A stretch of DNA of 22,004 bases. It comes from Beroe ovata. Lineage: Eukaryota; Ctenophora; Nuda; Beroida; Beroidae. Below are positions 1 through 9,097 of the stretch, in pieces. The position numbers and the translations under genes were made by a program. Numbering within the stretch: position 1 is the stretch's first letter; the number at the start of each line of letters is the position of its first letter. Below the pieces are notes generated by a model that saw nothing but the letters and a program-made list of their open reading frames with translations, ran no database searches and was not told the DNA's origin. The stretch spans positions 143,043 to 165,046 of the forward strand of contig CAMPET010000153.1 in the NCBI GenBank assembly GCA_946803715.1. Reading direction: 5' to 3'.

Positions 1-1412
1 TTTAGTGTAGTGTTCCACGCCCGGAATTCCGTGTTGAAAAACCGAGGCGATTTCCGAGTCGTTCAGAGTCCGGAAAAAGCATGGGTTGCTCCATGACACG
101 GAAATCCGTCCCAGCCGATTGGAAATCGAATTAAGATCTTTCACGCGTGTAGGTTGGAATTGGATGTATCTAGTGCTTTGCGTGTAATAGGTGTGTAGGT
201 ATTGTACAATGTTAATTGTATCACAGAAAACGCCCAACAGCCGCATAGCATGACCCAAGGTGCTTCATCGACATGAGTTATGTCAGTGTGGCTTTGACAG
301 CAATATGAATATGTTGGAACAAGATGTTCATAAATAACTGAACATATGACGGCAGTGACACCAGTGTGTCACTCATCGGTTTTGACTTTTAAGGTAGAAC
401 GAGGTTGTTGTCACACTAAGGTTTTAACTGCTGTTGTTACACTGAGGTTGTTACGTAGTTTGTTGTTGTTACGTGGACTGAGGTTGTAACGTGGTGGGTG
501 GTTACTGGTTGTTATGTGGAATGTAGATTGAGGATATGATGCTATGGAGATCGAGGTTGCTAAATAGGAATGAGGAGTAGTAGGAATGAGGTTGTTGCAA
601 CGTGAGGTGGACTGAGGTTGTGAGCAGGACCGAGTATGTGACTCACATCACATACTACTTACAACAGCGATCAACCCCACAGCCTCATATCCTGTGTACA
701 GTGTGTGCGTGTGTCTGCGTGTTATGTCCGGGGGTGTTTCGTCTAATTTATTTTGGTACTGAGGTTGTGAAGTTGTCAGTGCAGAGGTTATTATGATTTA
801 TGAGGTGGACTGAGGTTGAACGGTATTCCTATATCCTACAGCCTTATCTTCATTTTGCCTACTTCCTATTCCCAATCTATGGGCGGCCTACATGAGTGAA
901 AGTGACATGGTCCACCAGTACCTACCACTGACCATTGACCAATGGCCATTGTTTTGAAAACTGCCTTACATGACACGATTGAAGATCATGCCTCATGCCT
1001 TCTTCATGGATGCCAACTCGCATATTGGAAATGTTCAAATACATGTTGCAGATACCCATGGTGTCATGAGATAAAGTGCAAACTTCCACTGCGTGAAAAT
1101 TATTTTCTGTCTACAAGAACATTGAACCGCGGCTAGAATCGGAGAGTGTAGCTCTCACATGCAAATTACCCTGAGTGTATGAGATGACTGCTCTAATTAA
1201 ATCAACAGATTGGGCCTGCTAAAGTACTTCCTACGATTCTCCGGGAGAGGTCGGAAAACCGAGCTTTTTCCTAGTTCACCAACTAGGAAAAATCACCTCG
1301 GTTTTTCACCCGGAAAAACGCGGATTTTCACCCGGATTTTCATACCCGGTTTTTCGAGTGCGAAAAACCGAGCAAAATCCGGGCAAAAACCGAGCGTGGA
1401 ACACTACACTTA
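1..1412. mobile_element. Probable non-autonomous transposable element with inverted ends
   Basis: Bases 4-20 (AGTGTAGTGTTCCACGC) are the exact reverse complement of 1394-1410, and a few further matches extend inward with mismatches. The right-hand interior (about 1230-1400) is an array of short alternating motifs, CCGGTTTTTC / GAAAAACCG and CCCGGATTTT / AAAATCCGGG, which can fold on themselves. Similar CGG-AAA motifs occur at 40-130. No transposase-like reading frame was seen inside, so this looks like a MITE or foldback element, or two solo ends. The left end lies at the window edge, so a target-site duplication cannot be checked. Confidence 0.55.
390..840. repeat. Degenerate GAGGTTGT-type repeats
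   Basis: The words ACTGAGGTTG, GAGGTTGTTACG and GTGGACTGAGGTTG recur many times at irregular spacing, about every 20-60 nt. This is a decayed minisatellite-like stretch inside the putative element. The small open frames here carry no recognisable protein. Confidence 0.4.
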
Positions 1413-2279
1413 GTGACCTCGATTTTGCTTCCGATTATTTTTTACTGATGACTTATATACGAGTTTTACTCCACACCCTGAAAATATACACGTATGACAT
1501 CCATGATACACATATGACATACATTATTACATCACTCATCATTCTTTTAACATCAAAATAGATGTAATTTCTAAATATAGCGTGCAATCCCGCATATTTC
1601 ATAATATCCGATTTGTAGAGAACTTGCTTTGTTACAACACACAATATGACCGTGTCCGTATGATAAGGATCATCACGATGCTTCTTTTCGGTAATTGTAT
1701 CATGTGTTTCACATATAGAGTCCTCTATAGAGTTCAAACTTCACGTCATATGGAATCCATTGTACCGCGGTGTTCGGACTGACACCACTATGGTTTGACC
1801 CTGACACGCGGGCTGGATGAAAGAAACCGTATGCGCCGCGAAGTATGACGTGTGGGACTATAGCAGCGGTGAAACACTTCTTTTATGCGACACTTGATCC
1901 AGTGTTATGCACTCACACACTCACACACTCACACTATATATATATATGCTCACACGAAACCGAATTTGCAACAGTTCCCTCTTCTGCAACTTGTAAGTTT
2001 GCTATAGGAGTTTGACGTGCCCTATATTATAGTATACACAGAGTCAATCTACCCATTGACAGTCCATTATCAGGTTGTTATTCACTATATATGTCAACAG
2101 CCACTCCCCAATATTGTATGCTAGCTTCGTCAATATCATAAACATGGTATATAGGTAGTGAGTAGTTTAACAACTGTCGTATAACTCCTTTTATCGGAAA
2201 TTCCCAGTTTTAGACTCGCTTGTTATACATGATAGATATATCACTTCCCGAATTTGATCATATATAACTGCTGTTAGCA
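1413..2279. other. Region without a recognisable gene, upstream of the myosin exon
   Basis: AT-rich DNA with no convincing coding exon on either strand. It holds a CACACT-type microsatellite from about 1911 to 1936 followed by a (TA)n run to about 1948. The last bases before 2280 read TGCTGTTAG-CA, so a 3' splice-acceptor-like TAG at 2275-2277 sits two bases before the myosin ATG. That fits a 5'-UTR intron or a trans-splice site. Confidence 0.4.
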
Positions 2280-2447
2280 ATGGAATACCTGCGGGCTAAC
2301 GCGAAGGACGTTGCCCAAGCGACAGCAGAGTCCTTCTCCGATAAGAAGCAGGTCTGGGTGGTGGATCAGGAGGATGGCTTCTGCAAGGCTACTGTCCTCG
2401 AGGACAAGGGCGACTCATATAAAGTGTCCAAAGAGTCTGATCACAGG
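2280..2447 (+). CDS. Myosin II heavy chain, N-terminal first coding exon only (partial gene)
   Basis: A 168-nt exon gives 56 residues from an ATG at 2280 to a strong donor (AGG|GTGAGT) at 2448, ending in phase 0. Residues about 20-47 include KQVWVVDQEDGFCKATVLED, which resembles the SH3-like N-terminal subdomain of striated-muscle-type myosin II (family pattern VFVVDPKESFVKATV). That domain precedes the motor in actin-based contractile myosins. None of the following conserved exons (NPPKY, P-loop GESGAGKT) were found anywhere downstream. The exon is followed after 87 nt by a (TC)n run and an N. It is therefore either the end of a gene broken by an assembly gap or an isolated exon copy. The family call is fairly sure; the fate of the rest of the gene is unknown. 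Confidence 0.72.
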
Positions 2448-2507
2448 GTGAGTGGATGAGGGCTGGGTTGAGGTAAAATCTGAGTAGTTTTTCGCTGACA
2501 CTGCTCA

Positions 2508-2534
2508 TCTCCCCCCCTCTCTCTCTCTCTCTCN
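2508..2534. repeat. Pyrimidine/(TC)n microsatellite ending in an ambiguous base
   Basis: A run of C and then CT repeats ends at N 2534, followed at once by G-rich sequence of quite different composition. This is a likely gap or misjoin point, because two genes that face each other across it (myosin on +, amnionless on -) are both incomplete on its two sides. Confidence 0.7.
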
Positions 2535-2907
2535 GGGGTGATGAGAACGATGGGGAGTGTGGGGGAAGAGGGAGTGTGGGGAAAGAGGGAGTGTGAGTGT
2601 GGCAAGATGGGGGCTGGGGAAGGGAGAGATGAGGGTGGGAGTTCTGAGAATGAGGGAGTGTCCGAGAGGGTGATTGGGGAATGACAGAATGATGGGGATT
2701 GGGGCTGGGGGAGTGACAGTTGCGAGGGTGGGGAAATGTAAGATCGAGAGTTTAGAGGGGGTGAGTGTGGGAGTTTGGGATTACACGACCGTTGTTGTGG
2801 GTCAGTAATCAGGAATTACGGATTACAATATATATTGAGCAAACAGCAGTCAAATAGAATTGGACCACGTTGTGAGGATTGCGCAAGGCTAAGTGATTCT
2901 CCAATAC
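2535..2907. other. G-rich purine-biased stretch, no gene seen
   Basis: The + strand is dominated by GGGGA, GAGTGTG and GGGAAGAGGGAGTGTG words from 2535 to about 2790, giving strong strand asymmetry. I could not find the next amnionless exon here on the minus strand. The minus frame does stay open for about 100 nt below 2908, so the last amnionless exon could extend somewhat into this stretch. Confidence 0.4.
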
Positions 2908-4285
2908 CTCATTAAAGACGACAGTGTCAGTGAGACAGGGTATTTTGTCACTGTCAGCAGTATCAAACAAGTCACTGCTCGGCTCAGTGTACCAATTGTT
3001 CGGATCGCCCCAGCTGTACTGTTGTGTGCGATATGTGTTCCCAATAGGTGTAGCTGAGTGGGTAATAAGTGTTTAGTTGTCCCAATTAGCAAGTCCTTGA
3101 TGGTAATTGCTCTGATGATTTGAGTACATTTGGTACATTCGACACTGTCATGATTTTTCTATACTGAGTAATGGCACTGAGTAATGGCACTGAGTAATGG
3201 CACTGCAAGGTATGCATAAACTTAATATTGCATATCAACACAAACACATAACTTCGTAACCACAGTTCTGAGTAGCAACTTCCTCACCCTTCACAACTAT
3301 AGTAGCAGTGATGTATCAAATCATAAACGGTGATAATATAGTGGGTAGGAATGATAAGTTGCGCAATATCACACGATGCATTGAATTAATATGGTCCTCA
3401 CATACAAACACAGTACACATTTATGTGTAGATAAGGCATAAGCAGGTTCATCATCATCCCGATTCTCGTCACCATATTAAAGTTGGTTGGAATCAAATAT
3501 ACAAATTACAGAACCACTTTATGCCTTATAAGGTTGAATACCCATGCAAAGAAATCCTACAGATGCGGAGACAAAAATTGACATTTTAAATTATTCTTGC
3601 TTCAGTCTTTATTAGCATATTCTCATTGCTCAGGTGACATTTTCTATTATCATGATTCATCCTTGTCAAATTGTCGCAATGTATTTATAAAAGGTGGGGC
3701 TTGTGGTTTCACTTGGAAATTGAAACACAGTATGAGCATCTGCCATCTCTAATCAAAGAAATTTTGCAATTCATCCAATGGGATAGAATTTGAAGTGATG
3801 AATACAATGATCACAGATGATAAAATCTTACTTACAGCATGTGGTTCCAAGAGATGAAAGTGAAACTGAAGCTCTGTCACCAAATACTATTTCTCCAGTA
3901 CTTGGGAACTCCAGTGAGTGAAGCTTAGCATGATTGGAAACGAGAACTGAGTAGTCATAGCCTGAAATAAAAAGATGTTTAACATATGAGAGTTTGCCAG
4001 TACGAGAATAATTCACTGGGTGATAACATAAATAGACGACGCCCACCTAAATCTGGAAGTGTGACTGCATCACATGGGTTAGGTGAGAAATCCCAGTTTT
4101 TTGGGTTACTCCAGTTATTTGAGTGAATCCAGTACTTTGTGTTATTCCCACATGCAAATAAGAGCAGTCCTGGGGAATACATCATAGAAAGAGAACTCAA
4201 TTTTCATCTCTCAATGGAGTTTTTGCATTTTCTGGAATACATTGAATTACTCACCAACAAAGAAGATAAAGATTTTCACCAACAT
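2908..4285 (-). CDS. AMN: Amnionless homologue, N-terminal part (exons 1-4, partial)
   Basis: Four minus-strand exons splice cleanly: 4285-4255, 4169-4047, 3961-3836 and 3053-2908. The first three junctions are all phase 1, and together the exons give 142 residues. Exon 1 plus the start of exon 2 encode a signal peptide (MLVKIFIFFVGLLLFACG). Next come KYWIHSNNWSNPKNWDFSPN, then a PC-D-V-LPD segment, SVLVSNHAKLHSLEFPSTGE, and in exon 4 YSWGDPNNWYTE with a KIPCLTDTVVF motif. This order matches the family's duplicated W-x-x-N-W ... PC-x-x-D-x-V-x-F extracellular pattern. In vertebrates amnionless anchors cubilin at the apical membrane for endocytosis. NNT and NWS N-glycosylation sequons are present. 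The membrane segment and tail are missing: the gene stops short of the N at 2534. The intron between exons 3 and 4 is unusually long (782 nt). Confidence 0.8.
3163..3201. repeat. 13-bp tandem repeat, three copies
   Basis: ACTGAGTAATGGC is repeated three times in direct succession inside the long amnionless intron. It is a short simple tandem duplication with no other signal attached. Confidence 0.9.
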
Positions 4286-4440
4286 AGGGTAGTGAAAAGA
4301 AGATCACATTGCTAAACAAATTATCCTATCACCAGTTGATACTTTTTACAATTTATTGAATTGATACACAATATATTTGAGATCATTAGGTTTTTACCAA
4401 TTAGTATTTTACATTATTTAGGTGTATTAACACCTAAAAC
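4286..4440. promoter_or_regulatory. 5' flank of the amnionless gene with a minimal upstream ORF
   Basis: On the minus strand the sequence before the start codon reads TTTGTTTAG and then CAATGTGA, about 20-30 nt upstream of the true ATG. A TAG that looks like a splice acceptor is thus followed by a start-stop element (ATG TGA). If the mRNA begins before this point, the start-stop would act as a one-codon upstream ORF. If it begins by splicing at the TAG, the leader is only 26 nt. Confidence 0.35.
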
Positions 4441-4743
4441 ATTGTCTGGCAATGCTAGACCGCTGGGCGCTGATGCAGCGTCTAAGAATAAGTCCGAGAA
4501 TAAGTTAGCAGGGTTCTCAACAGAGTCTATCATCGATTGACAACTAAAACAACACACTTTCATTCATCACATTTCCATACAGTCATTGTACCTCCTCCTC
4601 TTGTCACCTCTTGTAGGTTCTTGCTGGATATCCAACTAGGCCATCAGTCGTAGACCACCTGTGCTCCAGTCAAGTAGAGGGTTTGAGCGCTGACACAAGA
4701 TGCTTCTTGGCTTGCATCAGTGGTCTAGCAACACCATACAATC
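4441..4743. mobile_element. Inverted-repeat pair, MITE-like
   Basis: The left arm at 4441-4480 contains TTGTCTGG-x3-TGCTAGACC followed by TGATGCA. The right arm at 4713-4743, reverse-complemented, reads TTGTATGG-x3-TGCTAGACC with CTGATGCA. The arms are imperfect, with the left carrying a small insertion (GGGCGC). The 230 nt between them holds no gene. A target-site duplication was not found. Confidence 0.4.
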
Positions 4744-4814
4744 AGATTCATCCAACCAAATTAATATTGACACATTGTGTCTCAAGAAACTTATTCTGCA
4801 AAAACACAAAGAAA

Positions 4815-4922
4815 GAACTCAAGTTGTAGGATTTCACCCTACCCTTGCTGGCGGGATTTTATCCCTGGCGGATTGAAAATCGCGCGCACCGACGGTAGGG
4901 TAAAATCCTACAAGAACTCAAG
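4815..4922. mobile_element. 90-bp MITE with 9-bp target-site duplication (Mutator-like)
   Basis: The element is 4824-4913. Its left end TTGTAGGATTTCACCCTACC and the reverse complement of its right end TTGTAGGATTTTACCCTACC differ at one base in 20. It is flanked on both sides by the direct repeat GAACTCAAG (4815-4823 and 4914-4922). Perfect inverted ends with a 9-bp duplication fit the Mutator-like superfamily; hAT elements usually make 8 bp. It has no coding capacity. The intact ends and exact duplication suggest a fairly recent insertion. Confidence 0.8.
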
Positions 4923-4960
4923 GAATTTGATTTTTCAATCCAGAATTTTGCATTGTCATG

Positions 4961-5316
4961 TGCACACGTTGCGCGCCCCTATTCTACTCAGTGAACTGAA
5001 AAGTCGTAGAAAGTCGTAGAAAACCACGGAGACGCGCAGCGCGCGCGGAGTATTTGGGTCACGCCGCGCAGCGCGGGAACACATTGTCACTGTGTATAAA
5101 CCATGATCACTTTATTTTTGTTATTGGATAATGGTTTAGCTACTGCATAGTGAATTCACAGCACTAAAAATGTAAAAATTGATCACATATTCGATTGCAT
5201 TCTTAATTTGTTCCCGCACTGCGCGACCCAAATACTCCGCGCGCGTTGCGCGTCTCCGTCCTTTTTACGACTTTTCAGTTCACTGAGTGGAATTACAGGA
5301 GCGCGCAACGTGTGCA
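4961..5316. repeat. Large GC-rich foldback (inverted repeat arms of about 110-120 bp)
   Basis: The arm at 4961-5080 and the arm at 5210-5316 are near reverse complements. Shared pieces are GCACACGTTGCGCGC, CACTCAGTGAACTGAAAAGT (one mismatch in the left arm), a GGAGACGCGCA-CGCGCGCGGAG block, AGTATTTGGGTC, and GCGGGAACA. The 129-nt spacer is AT-rich. The left arm has a tandem duplication of AAGTCGTAGA. No gene is present. This is a foldback element, or two copies of one element inserted head to head. Confidence 0.75.
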
Positions 5317-5385
5317 TATTTTTTTCAGTATGGTGGGAAATTTTATTGTGTGCGCGCGCAAATCATTTCAAACCGCGCAATCGAA

Positions 5386-5491
5386 TTCTCTTGCCGGATG
5401 TTATCTGTCCACTGTTTCTTGCGCGCGGCGCGCGCGCCTTCGTCGAAGGCCTGTTTCGGAGTAGTGGACAGATAACATCCGACAAGAATTC
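5386..5491. repeat. Hairpin-forming inverted repeat with a CpG-rich loop
   Basis: GGATGTTATCTGTCCACT occurs at about 5397-5414 and its exact reverse complement AGTGGACAGATAACATCC at about 5463-5480. Imperfect pairing extends outward through CTTGCC / GACAAG and GAATTCT. The loop is extremely rich in CG and GC words (GCGCGCGGCGCGCGCG). It lies directly after the larger foldback and may belong to the same composite element. Confidence 0.75.
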
Positions 5492-5979
5492 TCCACAGGG
5501 GCCAATCACTAATCAGATTTTATTTAACCTATGTTTGCGGCCGCGCGCCTTGAATTGCATTTGCAGAAAAACATATTTTCATTGTCTTATATGTTATAAT
5601 TATAGTTTGCAATTGTTTTGTCACTATGTTTATAAGACCGATGCGATGAAGTCATTCATTTCACAAGATTTGATCAAAATTGTCATTAGTTCAGAACTGA
5701 TAACAATGTGGTTATTGAATTTGATTCATAATGCCGAATTCATTGACTACTGAGACCATCAGCCCGTGAAAACAAAAGAGGTTATAAACATGTGCTTAGT
5801 CCTAGTCTGTATTTTTTATTTGAGACCTGGGTGATCTTTTCTCAGCTAGGTGATCGTTTCTCAGGCTTTCCATCTCATCTGGGCACTCAGACTAGAGTAT
5901 TTACTAGTGAAGTCTTGCAGAGACAAATCTGAATTGAAAATTAGAGTTGATTCATAATTTTTCAATTTGATTCATCAGG
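5492..5979. other. Gene-less stretch upstream of WRAP73
   Basis: AT-rich DNA containing one more CpG cluster (about 5538-5549). The open frames here lack codon structure or recognisable motifs. The end (T-rich run, then CAG at 5976-5978 and G before the ATG) looks like a 3' splice acceptor placed immediately before the WRAP73 start. Confidence 0.4.
5976..5978 (+). promoter_or_regulatory. Splice-acceptor-like CAG one base before the WRAP73 start
   Basis: The run TTTTTCAATTTGATTCATCAG precedes G-ATG. The T-rich tract and CAG form a plausible 3' splice site for either a 5'-UTR intron or a trans-spliced leader. Confidence 0.45.
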
Positions 5980-8799
5980 ATGATATTCAGCAAAAGATTC
6001 AAGAACTCTGTCACACCTGTATTCTCACAATGTGGAACAATGGTAGCAAATGCCAATGGATCCAAGGTTTTTAATCATGTAGAGTATAGAGTTTTCAAAA
6101 TTACCTCACTTGAAATCCTTACTGAGATAGGACCAATATTCATCAGGTCCTTGTAAGAGATGCAAATAGTCTACAGCTCCTTCAAATGTGGGTCTGTTAT
6201 GACACAGTTAGAGAAATTGTCTGGTCACCTGACTCTGCATATGTTGCTTCAGTCAGTGGAAACAAGGTTCAGGTAAGTATTTCAAATCTGACCATTGTAA
6301 ATCCCAGATATTATAACATTTGCTTGGTAATAGTATCATTATTCATTTACACCTCAGCTGTGGTCAATGTGTGACTCAGCATGGCGTTCATGCATTTCTG
6401 AAGCTGAAGCAGGGGTTCAAAGTGTCACTTGGTCACCTGACTCTAAACATCTGCTTGTGTTGCATGACTTCTCTCTTTTCATCACTGTATGGGCACTTGA
6501 GGTAAGTCAAATATGATGTATGAAAGTCTGTTATCGAGGATGTATAATCATCCACAAACCTCCCTTCATTAACAAACTTTCCTTCTTTTCAGTTTGCTAC
6601 TCAGATGTTTATCCAGAATCCAAAAGGTTCTTTATTTGGTTTCAGTGGTGATGGTCGCTATCTAGCTGTTATCGAGAGAACAGAGTGCAATGACTATGTG
6701 GCCATTGTCAATACCAGACTTTGGAAGCTGACCAGTCACTTCAAACTTCCGACTATTGATACCACTGGTTTTGAATGGGTGAGAACTGAGAATTGACTAT
6801 TGAGAACACAAAACATGTTTATGCCATTGCTATCTTGCGACTCTCAATAATGTTATGTATGAATTGCCTCTTCTTAGGGCCCCTCTAACTTGGAGCTATG
6901 TATTTGGGACCACTCATTTGAACACCGAATGTACATCTTCTCCTTGGATGGTACCTGTGTCTTCTCACATGAGGTAGCAGTCAAATATATTGTGTTTTTA
7001 AAGGTCTAAAACATGAAATCAAACACATGAAATCAAACAGTCTCAAACATTTTACCACTAAACCCACATTAACAAGTAACAGGCACTACTTCCTCAGATT
7101 AAGAAGCCAATCTGCATGGGTTTACAATGTGTCAAGTGGAGCCCTTGTGGCCAATACCTTGCGCTTGGAACACATACACATAACCTGTTCCTTGTCAACA
7201 GATCTAATAGAAAGGTGAAATCACTGACTGACCAGTTTACATCGGAAATATCGTTTGATTGCATCTCTTTACACTGGGGGTACGATTTATAAGAACTCTT
7301 CCCCCTATTTCAGAACTGAAGAGCGTGTATGTCACACTGAATCGTTTTTAACTCACTAACAACGACTGTTTCACTCGTTACATCTGTGCGTTATCAGAAA
7401 TTCCGAATTCTTGCTCTATTCCAGGTTGCTGGAGAATTGCTCATCCCAACGGAAGTATCTGGACAGATTGTTCAGTACTACAAAGAGCAGCATAACGTTG
7501 TGTCTGGTACGACCATTGCAGAGAAATTGATGTCACAGCCAGAGCATAAGTTCGAGGTCCGTTATTGAAAAGGAGGGATAGTTTCTTGTTGTCCCCCGTT
7601 TCGTTGGCGAAGAATCGATGGCAGAAGAATCTACCTGTACTTTCCGCATCACAGGTTAAAGATGACGAGTCAGTCGACCTCAAGTTCATAGACATTGTGG
7701 TGGAGAAGAAAAATGCAGGAAAGAAGGGTACAAATATTAAGGAAAAGCGTCCTAAGAAGGTACCTTTGCTCTCACTGATTTTATTAAACTATCACTTTCG
7801 TTATACGTTACCGATGACACTTTTCATTCCGACAGTACGGAATCACCAGTCTGAAATGGTCACACGACAGTAGCAGACTCGCTGTGTACGACGCATCAAT
7901 TCCTACCAGTATCATCATTTGGAATGTCACCGAGAAGAGTAAGTTGAACAAGGAATCGAAACCGTGCGGTTACGTACAGACCACTCTGTCTGTTGATAGC
8001 ATAATCACATTGGGAGATGACAGTGGCTAATCAGTGGAAGTAAATACGGGATTCTATTCGTTTGCGTACGACAGGAGATACTTTACACTTCGCTGCAACT
8101 AAAGTTCGTGAATTCTCGTTCATCTAATGACTCAATATTCACTGTCGCCTTTCTCCAATCTCCAGGTATTGTCGCTGTACTGGAGTTCTCACATAACATC
8201 AAATCGTTCCTCTGGCATCCACAGCTCCTCAGACTCATTGTTGCCTCCGGAGGTAGGAATGAGATGATCATTCATGATGAGATGATCATTGATCATTCCT
8301 GATGAGATGATCATTGCTGATGAGATGATCATTGCTGCGACCTGATGTGATAGCTCATTTCCGTTTCATCTGTATAAATGATTATCAATGCTTTGTGAGA
8401 TAAGGATTTAAATGAAGGTATATAATAACCTTTCTCGACTCAATATAGTCAATGTTTTCTCTCAGAAAGCAGTATCGGAATGTGGGAATTTGACGGATGT
8501 TCCATCATTGAGCTTCCTGGGGAATGTGCTGTCAATGTGAGCTAATAATAATCTGCATATGGTGAAATCTGAGACGCAGATGCTCATGCAAATCATGATC
8601 TCTGCTTCTAGGGTCGGTGTAGATCCTCACGGCTCACACCTACTAGGAGCTCAATTCATAGAAATCACTTAATTATCTAAGAGTTTCGACTTATATTTCT
8701 TACCTATCCTCTAAGGTTCACCAAACTTCCTGGGCTAGCGATGGGAATGCACTCATTCTGGCAGATAAAGATAACTTCTGCGTCGGGTTCTTCGAGTGA
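5980..8799 (+). CDS. WRAP73: WRAP73 (WDR8) WD-repeat protein
   Basis: Twelve exons: 5980-6066, 6147-6272, 6358-6501, 6593-6778, 6878-6973, 7098-7214, 7425-7556, 7655-7759, 7836-7938, 8166-8252, 8466-8536, 8716-8799. They give 445 aa, close to the human protein (460 aa). Junctions are phase 0 up to exon 9, then 1, 1 and 0. Family landmarks in order: DTVREIVWSPDSAYV, AGVQSVTWSPDSKHLL with FITVWALE, GDGRYLAVIERTECNDYVAI, YIFSLDG, CVKWSPCGQYLALG, SLKWSHDSSRLAVYDASIP, VAVLEFSHNIKSFLWHPQ, and a C-terminus KDNFCVGFFE. WRAP73 works at centrosomes and spindle poles, with SSX2IP and minus-end kinesin in known systems. One weak spot is exon 7/8: the donor GAG|GTCCGT is poor. The alternative is a one-base frameshift, since the downstream frame stays open across the presumed 98-nt intron. 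Confidence 0.92.
8261..8336. repeat. Tandem GATGAGATGATCATT repeat in a WRAP73 intron
   Basis: About four imperfect copies of GATGAGATGATCATT begin eight bases after the exon 10 donor. Each contains the palindrome TGATCA, so the stretch can also fold back. There is no coding signal. Confidence 0.8.
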
Positions 8800-8891
8800 A
8801 ATAACAGACTGAACGTGTATCCTTCAGATTTTATTTGTTTTTATTTCTCATTTTATTTTGTAAATTCAATTGTAAATATACTTTATTTGAT

Positions 8892-8897
8892 ATTAAA
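8892..8897 (+). terminator. Possible polyadenylation signal ATTAAA
   Basis: ATTAAA lies 93 nt after the WRAP73 stop codon, in a T- and A-rich stretch. It is the common variant of AATAAA. It is the only close match to a canonical hexamer I noticed in the six spacers between the + strand genes. Confidence 0.3.
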
Positions 8898-9097
8898 ATT
8901 TAAAACTATAGTAGAACTGTAAGAGTTTACAGTTACGGTTGTTAGAGGTTGCATAAGAACCATTCAAATTCGGTAACTTTTTACCTCACATCGTGTTTTT
9001 TGCGTTTCCATCGAAAGCTCACTGAATCGCTCATGTTGGACGTTGGTAAACGATTTGAAAAATATAATCCCGCACCAGTACTCAGTAGGTGTGAGTC

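Noticed and set aside
1582-1782. Small + and - frames in 1450-1790
   Set aside because: AT-rich chance frames with no splice-consistent extension, no domain and no signal peptide.
5208-5753. 181-codon open frame on + as a gene
   Set aside because: It runs through the foldback arm and hairpin, has no family resemblance, and its composition follows the CpG-rich repeat. It is best explained by the inverted repeats.
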